A stretch of 26,777 nucleotides of DNA from positions 1-26,777 of the forward strand of contig JAPEVC010000342.1 of assembly GCA_027946555.1 (NCBI GenBank), written 5' to 3'. The notes beneath the pieces were generated by a model. The model did no database searches. It had not been told where the DNA came from and saw nothing but the letters and a program-made list of their open reading frames with translations. This DNA is from Gnomoniopsis sp. IMI 355080 (taxonomy: Eukaryota > Ascomycota > Sordariomycetes > Diaporthales > Gnomoniaceae). Of this stretch, positions 20,988 to 26,777 are shown piece by piece (within the stretch, counting starts at the first letter, position 1; each line of letters starts with the position of its first letter). A program made the position numbers and the translations under genes.

Positions 20988-22523
20988 ATGGCCCAACAGG
21001 GCTTTGGCCAATTCGGCGGTGGCCACCATGCCACCGCGGGCGTCAATCCCAACGAACTCAACTTTGGCAACCAAGGTTTTCAGAACAATTTCGGAGGCAA
21101 CTCCAATAACCAGAACAGCGCATTCTCCAGTGGTTCAGCAGTATTTGGAGATGATGAGTTGTTGGAAGGTCTCGGCAGCCCGTCGCCACATACGCTGCAA
21201 GGTCACGAATTCCCTGGCATGAACGACGTCAACATGAACTACAACCAGGCACTCCAAAATCACCGCCAGAGCATACCAGTCGACCAGTCCCACATGCCAG
21301 GGTACTCGAACACACCAGATGGGGATCCCATTCAGAGTCCCTTCATGTCGAATTTGCAACAATATCAGTCCTTGCACAATCAACAGTTCCAAACGCCAAT
21401 GTCGTATGGCGGCTCGCCTCTCGCTGAGGGCGTGCACAAAGACGCCAACGACCCGACTTTCCTCCAGGCCAGACAGAGACTCCAGGCGCAGGCGATGCAA
21501 CGGAAAGCTTCCAACGCAAGAAGCCCGCTCACTCCAAAGATGGGCGCTTTGGGCTTGTCCATGGGTTCGCAAGACAGTGGCTTCGGCGCACAACCGATAC
21601 GACCCGGTGGTCCTCACCACGCGAAGGCACCCTCCGGACAGTGGGCTCACACCCCCAGCAGCATGACCTCGTTCCCTGGCTCCGGCCTCTCCTCACCATT
21701 GCAGACAGAGCTCCACAGCGCTCAAATAAACGACTTTCTGATGAAGGGCGCGTCCATGCCCGCCAAGCTCAATCAGGGGAACGCCCTCTCCACACAACAA
21801 GAGGCGAAGAAGAAGCGACGTAGAGAGTCTCACAATTTGGTGGAGAGGCGGAGACGTGACAACATCAACGAAAGGATCCAGGACCTCAGCAAACTGGTCC
21901 CCGCGCACAGACTGGAGGACGAGAAAATTCGCAAGATGATCTCCAATGGCACGCCCATGTCTCCCACCCTCGCCGGAAACTCACCGGCGACCTCTGGATT
22001 GGCAGGACCTGGTGCAAGACGAGCTACAAGTGGCGCGGCCGGCAACATCACCACAGGCCTTCCGATCGAGGACAAGGACAAGGGCCCCAACAAGGGTGAT
22101 ATTCTGAACGGTGCTGTTAGCTGGACCCGCGATCTCATGTGGATGCTGCAGGCCAAAATCCAACAACAGGAGGAGCTTCTGAGCATCATCGCAGATCTAG
22201 GCGGTCACGCGCCCTTTGAAACCACCGAAGATGAGAAGCGCATGCAGACCGAGCTACTTGAGGCTATGGCAAAGAACGAGACCGAAGACTTCACCTACTC
22301 ACGGACCGCTGGCACTGGCTTGAGAGTGCCACACCACACAGACTACAAGGGTGAGCCTCTCAACGGTGTGAATGTTAACTCGGAGATGAACTCGATCAGT
22401 CCCGAGGATGACGCGAATGGGCACTTCAACAACGATGCCCAATTCTGGGAGGAGGAAGATATTAAATTCAATCGTGAAACTTTCGACGTCGACGAAGAGG
22501 ATGAGTTCATGGAGCTGTCCTAG
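20988..22523 (+). CDS. bHLH transcription factor (Rtg3/USF-like, fungal type)
   Basis: A single exon encodes 511 aa. The ATG at 20988 sits in a favourable context (CAACGATGG). The N-terminal 270 residues are Gln/Asn/Gly/Ser-rich and probably disordered. The basic region, about 274-291 (KKKRRRESHNLVERRRRDN), has the class B set H282, E286 and R290 that recognises CACGTG. Helix 1 is about 291-306 (INERIQDLSKLVP). Helix 2 starts near 368 (NKGDILNGAVSWTRDLMWML) and continues into a possible short leucine-zipper-like stretch to about 403. The loop is about 60 residues long, with several SP/TP sites. The tail has a conserved-looking motif (YSRTAGTGLRVPHHT) and ends in an acidic stretch. Fungal homologues are often annotated simply as HLH transcription factors. 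Nuclear location is expected; target genes cannot be read from the sequence. Confidence 0.9.
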   Translation: MAQQGFGQFGGGHHATAGVNPNELNFGNQGFQNNFGGNSNNQNSAFSSGSAVFGDDELLEGLGSPSPHTLQGHEFPGMNDVNMNYNQALQNHRQSIPVDQSHMPGYSNTPDGDPIQSPFMSNLQQYQSLHNQQFQTPMSYGGSPLAEGVHKDANDPTFLQARQRLQAQAMQRKASNARSPLTPKMGALGLSMGSQDSGFGAQPIRPGGPHHAKAPSGQWAHTPSSMTSFPGSGLSSPLQTELHSAQINDFLMKGASMPAKLNQGNALSTQQEAKKKRRRESHNLVERRRRDNINERIQDLSKLVPAHRLEDEKIRKMISNGTPMSPTLAGNSPATSGLAGPGARRATSGAAGNITTGLPIEDKDKGPNKGDILNGAVSWTRDLMWMLQAKIQQQEELLSIIADLGGHAPFETTEDEKRMQTELLEAMAKNETEDFTYSRTAGTGLRVPHHTDYKGEPLNGVNVNSEMNSISPEDDANGHFNNDAQFWEEEDIKFNRETFDVDEEDEFMELS

Positions 22524-23587
22524 TCGTCCCTTGGCTGACATTCGCGATCCGCATACGCCCAAGGTTGATCAAAGGGCTCGGAGTTGACTGGTCATTGAGG
22601 ACTGCCGGAGTATAACAGCCGGACACCGTCTCCGGAGTCATTGCTACTAGGCTTGACAGGTGCATTTTCCTATTGATTGTACAGGGTTCTTGTTTTCGTG
22701 TTCTTTTCCCCCTTGTTTTCTTAAATCTCACTGCATACTCGGAAGGTTGTGGGTTGGACGGCAACACATTGGAGTTTTGTACCATCTTTGGTCTCGGTCC
22801 CCAGGAGATACCTCATCGCCACTCAGAGGAGGCCACAATCTATAGTATACGGTTGGAATCGGCCTCCGGATTTTTTGGTAGCGGGCTCGATATCTTTTCA
22901 TTCAGTATCATCAGGCAGGGCTTGGGTCTTTGGGGCATTGTTTCCTTTCCACTATTTCCTTTTTCTTCCTTTCCTTATTTTGCATCATTAAGGCTTTTCC
23001 TTTTTTTCTTTTGTGTCTACCGTAACAATGATACCTGAGTGGAGTCCTGTGGAGGGACAGAAGTGGACACGGTGTTTTTCCTTTTGTTTCTATCACAGTA
23101 TGTCTCGTAGCAGACACTTACTTGTGACATTGGCTCTCGATAGTTTGGAATAACATCATAATCATCTTTACCCAGCTGGTCTTCGTCGTGATGTATTTCC
23201 TTGGCGTGGGCCTGCACCAAGTTGTAAAAGGGTACTGCGAAGCTATAGACATACAGCGTCCTAATACCGGTCAAGCCTTGACGGCCCCGTTACTTTCAAA
23301 GCTGTGTGAACTGCACTGACAGCCACCCTGGCCTTGGATGATCTTAATATCTCTTCAGCAAAGGATCGCTCCATTGACTGAGCGTGTCGGGTCAAGTTGA
23401 TTGACACCTAAAGTTGCTTAACCCTCCCCTAAGATCATGTCGTGCGGGGCGACTGCTTGTGGAGCAACAGCTTTGTAGTCGTCGAACTAATCACAAGAAT
23501 CATTGTTCGAGAGGCCTTGGCTGTGCGGAGCCTTGTGCGAGCAATAGGGTGCCCAATATACTTATCTGAGACCACCTGTTACGGCCT
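22524..23587. other. Region between convergent stops of bHLH gene and NPR3
   Basis: No gene was seen. The bHLH and NPR3 genes converge here with 1,064 bp between their stops, enough for both 3' untranslated regions. A T-rich tract at about 22960-23020 may lie near the bHLH polyadenylation zone, but no canonical AATAAA was found there. Open frames on both strands lack convincing starts and family resemblance. Confidence 0.6.
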
Positions 23588-26143
23588 TTACCAATGCCTG
23601 ACACAAAGCAAATACTCGCTCATGCCCGTCAACAAGTTCCACACCTCCTTCCGCTTCATTTCTTCCATCAATGCAATCCTCTCCAACGCACACCGCCCAT
23701 TGAAATACTTCCAAAACACAGGCCAACACCCAGCCACCTTCTCGGCCCATTCCTTCCCACCAGGCTCCATCTTGCCCGTCGCCTTCTTACTCTTCACAAC
23801 AGGGCCCTCGGTCCTCTTCTCCCGAAGACGCTTCTGGATCGCGCTCAGGTACAGACTTTCCTTGCCTGTGGCTTTCTTCGCGTCGAGGATGATATACGGG
23901 TCCAAGCCCGCCAGGTGCGGCGCATTGTTGGCGCTCGGGTGGCTTGTGGGCTTTGGTACGGCTTTGCGCGCATGCGCGGTGGCCTTCTCAGCGAGTTCGC
24001 GGGCAGCCTTGTCGGCGATGCGCTCCAGGCGGGCCTTTTCAGCCACCTGCTCGGCGAGGGTGGGCTGAGAGTGCGGGCGGGAGGCGGTGGGGGACATGGG
24101 AGCCGAGGGCGGATCATCATACGTGGATTCGCGCAGAAGGGAGAGCGGCGGCGAGTTTGGCGGTGATGCGGCGGACTGATCCTCGTTATTGTTGTTGTTA
24201 ATATCGTAGGGGTCCGTGATGGAGACGGTGCTTAGGTCCGAGATGCTCCGGTCCAGCCCGCCCGCGACACTGGCGGTGCGCTGTAGCGTGCTCGTTGAGG
24301 CTGAGAGGTTATCCGAGACGGTGCCTGAGAGGTTGCTCCCGCGCCGCTTGCGCTCTTTGCTCAGCGCGCTTGCCTCCTTCTCGGGGCCGCCATGCTCCAG
24401 ATCATCCACAGCGGCGACTTGCGCCTGCTTGGCGCGTGAGACCTCCTCGGCCTCAAGGGCGTAGTCGACCTCGTACAGGATTTCGGGCCATACAATCACG
24501 TAGGCGAAGGTGCACAGCTGCGTGACCCAGCCGCCGCGCATGAGCCATGCTAACATGTCGATGTAATTAGGCCGGAAGCTTTTGGATGGGCAGAACCACT
24601 TGTACGGCTTAGGTGCGGCTGATAATTCGGAAAGGAAGCTGGGAAGGGCGGGCGCGAAGGGGAATTGCCGCGCCCAGAGGGTTGAGGCACGCGGCAGGGT
24701 TGACATGTCGGCGTTGGGGGAGAGGATGTAGACGTCGCGGGCGTGGAGGGGAGGAATAGCGATGGCGCGGCGCCAGAAGATGAAGTGCTGGGCATACTTG
24801 CGCACTTGACCCAGAGTGAGGATGTTATTGGTTTGTTGAGCGACTTGGTGGAAGGATATGGTAGGCTTGGAGTGCCGGACGAACTCTATCATCATGAGGG
24901 TGGTCTCGTCCGGGTCCGAGGACAGCTCGGAGATGATCTTCTTATCGTCCTCCTTGAGAAGCAAGGCAAAGTTCTTATCCAAGTGATGAGGCTCGTCGAG
25001 GGCATCGTTGTCACCGACAAAAGAATTCGCGGTGGTGATCCATAGGCCGCGACTGTCGTCCTCACGGTCCAGGGGCGGGAAGTCGGCAATGTGAAAGGGT
25101 ACTGGGATTTGAACAGAGTGGGTAATTGTGCCCTCGCCGGTCTCAAGCTGCAGAGCAGCAATCTTGTTGCGTGAGATGGCATCGTACAGATCTTGCATAG
25201 ACGCAGCCAGTGATGAATTTTGTAGTATCTCTTCCCACAGGTGACTCATTTTCCTCTTCTCCTCGCGTGCCTTGTCCTTGAGCAGCAGTATCTTCTTGGA
25301 CTCCTTCCAGACGAAATCACTGTGCTGCTGGACATATTTGTAAGCCTTGTTGACCTTGCGGATGATGTTGATATACATAGTATCAATCAAGTCCTTGGCT
25401 TCGTGCTTCCTAGGGTTGAGGATGAAGACGAGGTTGAACATGGTCATATTACTGATTTTGTCCTCTGTCTCGTCTGGAGCCGTGGGATGCTTATCTGTTG
25501 CTATTTTCTCGGCCATGTCCTTGAACTGGATATTGTCGGCCTCGGAGGCCACCAGACCCTCCGCATCTTGGCCAAAAGTAACAGGCTCGCCGGCATCGTC
25601 GTTAGGCGAGAGTTGGTCGTCGTCCCTCTTCTGAGCGTCCGTGGTGTCCTGCTTGGGTTTATCCTGCTGCTGCTGCTGCTGCTTCTTCTTGCTCTTCCTC
25701 TTTTTCCAAATACCATTTGCGGGCTTGTGAATTGGATAGGAAACAAAATAAAGCGGGTCCAGTGAGATCTGAAATAGCGTCTTGTGATAGGCTCTTGCTG
25801 GGGTCAGGATGCTCTCGAGGTCTTTTGTGGGGAAACCAGCGACGTGCTCCCATGGCACGATCTGAGTGCCACTGTCTGTGATAATGTGGTCGTCCTGGTC
25901 CCATGATATAAAGTCGGAGATGTTGACGTTGTAAGGTGTCAGTCCATCGGTGGGGCCGGCATCCTTCTCGAGGAGGGCTCCATCCTCTAGGGCGTCGTCG
26001 TCCGTGTCATCGTTGCGCCGGTCATCGACAGGGACGATGTGCGGAGGGTAATGGAAGACAAATCTGGGGCCGTCGCGATTTCTGTTTATGACGAGGGCCA
26101 CACCCAGGAAATTCGACGAGTTGGGCAGGACTGGGAGAGCCAT
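23588..26143 (-). CDS. NPR3: Nitrogen permease regulator 3 (SEACIT/GATOR1 subunit)
   Basis: A single exon encodes 851 aa. The ATG at 26143 begins MALPVLPNSSNFLGVALVIN, and the C-terminus (ERIALMEEMKRKEVWNLLTG then MSEYLLCVRHW) is the family ending, so the gene is complete. The N-terminal region at 10-140 and again 230-350 matches the Npr3 longin-like fold (RFVFHYPPHIVPVD; MTMFNLVFILNPRKHEAKDL). Conserved blocks continue to about 570, including TQLCTFAYVIVWPEILYEVD. A charged insert at 145-228 includes KKKQQQQQQ, and a disordered Ser/Pro/Asn-rich insert covers about 575-745. With Npr2 and Iml1, Npr3 forms the Rag GTPase-activating complex at the vacuole that restrains TORC1 when nitrogen or amino acids are short. 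GATA motifs and start-stop elements upstream suggest nutrient-linked control (inference). Confidence 0.94.
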   Translation of the reverse strand: MALPVLPNSSNFLGVALVINRNRDGPRFVFHYPPHIVPVDDRRNDDTDDDALEDGALLEKDAGPTDGLTPYNVNISDFISWDQDDHIITDSGTQIVPWEHVAGFPTKDLESILTPARAYHKTLFQISLDPLYFVSYPIHKPANGIWKKRKSKKKQQQQQQDKPKQDTTDAQKRDDDQLSPNDDAGEPVTFGQDAEGLVASEADNIQFKDMAEKIATDKHPTAPDETEDKISNMTMFNLVFILNPRKHEAKDLIDTMYINIIRKVNKAYKYVQQHSDFVWKESKKILLLKDKAREEKRKMSHLWEEILQNSSLAASMQDLYDAISRNKIAALQLETGEGTITHSVQIPVPFHIADFPPLDREDDSRGLWITTANSFVGDNDALDEPHHLDKNFALLLKEDDKKIISELSSDPDETTLMMIEFVRHSKPTISFHQVAQQTNNILTLGQVRKYAQHFIFWRRAIAIPPLHARDVYILSPNADMSTLPRASTLWARQFPFAPALPSFLSELSAAPKPYKWFCPSKSFRPNYIDMLAWLMRGGWVTQLCTFAYVIVWPEILYEVDYALEAEEVSRAKQAQVAAVDDLEHGGPEKEASALSKERKRRGSNLSGTVSDNLSASTSTLQRTASVAGGLDRSISDLSTVSITDPYDINNNNNEDQSAASPPNSPPLSLLRESTYDDPPSAPMSPTASRPHSQPTLAEQVAEKARLERIADKAARELAEKATAHARKAVPKPTSHPSANNAPHLAGLDPYIILDAKKATGKESLYLSAIQKRLREKRTEGPVVKSKKATGKMEPGGKEWAEKVAGCWPVFWKYFNGRCALERIALMEEMKRKEVWNLLTGMSEYLLCVRHW
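25664..25681 (-). repeat. CAG triplet repeat in NPR3 (polyGln)
   Basis: Six consecutive CAG codons encode Q155-Q160, directly after a lysine-rich stretch, within a charged insert between conserved Npr3 blocks. On the plus strand it appears as CTG triplets. Such repeats commonly vary in length. Confidence 0.9.
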
Positions 26144-26150
26144 GGAAGAT

Positions 26151-26166
26151 CTACATGTATCTACAT
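26151..26166 (-). promoter_or_regulatory. Two start-stop (ATGTAG) elements upstream of NPR3
   Basis: On the NPR3 strand ATGTAG occurs at 26166-26161 and again at 26156-26151, 17 and 7 nt before the NPR3 ATG. Each is an initiation codon followed at once by a stop. The first has A at -3, a good context; the NPR3 start has T at -3. If both lie in the transcript, ribosomes would meet them before the main start. Confidence 0.5.
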
Positions 26167-26230
26167 AGTGTTTGATTGAGTTGTGAGCAATTGCAACAGC
26201 AATGGAATGAATGTTGGTGACCAGGATCTC

Positions 26231-26242
26231 GTTATCTTATCT
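26231..26242 (-). promoter_or_regulatory. Tandem GATA-factor motifs upstream of NPR3
   Basis: On the NPR3 strand the sequence AGATAAGATAAC contains two abutting AGATAA motifs that fit the HGATAR consensus of fungal nitrogen-regulatory GATA factors (AreA/Gat1 type). They end about 90 bp before the NPR3 ATG. The same block may also serve a divergent plus-strand promoter. Confidence 0.35.
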
Positions 26243-26259
26243 AAGCGGGTACACCCACA

Positions 26260-26777
26260 TGTACTTTGTAAACTGTACGTACACCTACCGGCAGACCTTG
26301 AAGGAAGTAACATAGTAATTGTTTGGGCAGGCCCCACCTGGACGCTTCACCAGGGGCAAACCCTTTTACCAACGGAAGTACCTCCTACGTAAGTGCCTTT
26401 TTCTCCTCATTCGCCCTTTTTGATTTTTCCTACTTCTTCCAGGAAGCTGTCGCGTGCCTCTCTTGCTACTCGGGTCACCTGTTTGCGAGGTCAAAAACGG
26501 CCTCGAGCTTGGCAGTCCTCGGCATATTTGAGAAAGGGACTGCACTGCTTCCAGCCCACTCCTCCTCCTTTTTGAACCTCTTCAGTACCTCACTCCCCTC
26601 CCCTATCCCCTACCACGTTCTGGAGCATTCTCGTGGAACCACCAGTGATCTGCCTCCCACTCTACGTCAACTTGCTTGTATGTACCCCATACCCGGTCAG
26701 CTCTCCTGGTCCCCAGCCTGGTTCTCTTTCTCCATCCCCAGAAAACCCCCCGGTGAGAGGGAAGCGTGCCTATGACG
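26260..26777 (+). promoter_or_regulatory. Probable 5' leader of a plus-strand gene beyond the right edge
   Basis: On the plus strand no ATG occurs from about 26262 to 26679, and the stretch is C/T-rich, as in the other leaders in this window. A good intron candidate is 26389-26442 (GTAAGT ... TTCTTCCAG, 54 nt). Another donor-like GTATGT lies at about 26679. The coding region would lie beyond 26777. An ATG frame at 26207 spliced through the 26389-26442 intron would give a 104-aa peptide ending at 26575; it is unrecognised and overlaps the NPR3 upstream region, so it is not called as a gene. Confidence 0.4.

Overview
The window looks like a nuclear genome segment from a filamentous ascomycete (Pezizomycotina; class not resolved, Sordariomycetes-like by impression only). 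The reasons are a DUF3824-type RS/glycine-rich protein, a fungal LARP1-like La protein, Golgi Sft2, a fungal bHLH factor and Npr3; introns with GTAAG-type donors and CTAAC-type branch sites; and long pyrimidine-rich leaders. No bacterial, phage or plasmid features, transposase, CRISPR array, rRNA or tRNA was seen.

Layout: 1-1399 gene-free, with a TG microsatellite; 1400-3634 (-) DUF3824-like protein; about 3.6-6.8 kb leader plus intergenic DNA; 6844-9751 (-) two-exon La-related protein whose second exon carries a DM15-like C-terminus; 9752-about 10730 an ATG-free leader; about 10.7-14.7 kb gene-poor, with a hairpin cluster and an E-box/GATA cluster; 14732-16068 (-) four-exon SFT2 (215 aa after splicing); 16.1-19.4 kb gene-poor; about 19.4-20987 a very long leader with few ATGs; 20988-22523 (+) bHLH transcription factor; 22524-23587 the space between convergent stops; 23588-26143 (-) NPR3; 26144-26777 the NPR3 upstream region and probably the leader of a + strand gene beyond the right edge.

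The five confident genes are housekeeping or regulatory (RNA binding, Golgi traffic, transcription, TORC1 nutrient signalling) and do not form a cluster or pathway. The signals most worth checking are translational and regulatory: two tandem ATG-TAG start-stop elements just before NPR3 with tandem GATA sites further up; leaders of 1 kb or more almost without ATG before the LARP and bHLH genes; a LARP intron whose retention would remove the conserved C-terminus; a CpG-poor tract over the 3' end of LARP; and an unexplained hairpin cluster. I found no clearly new multi-gene system. All splice models were assembled by eye and no search was run.
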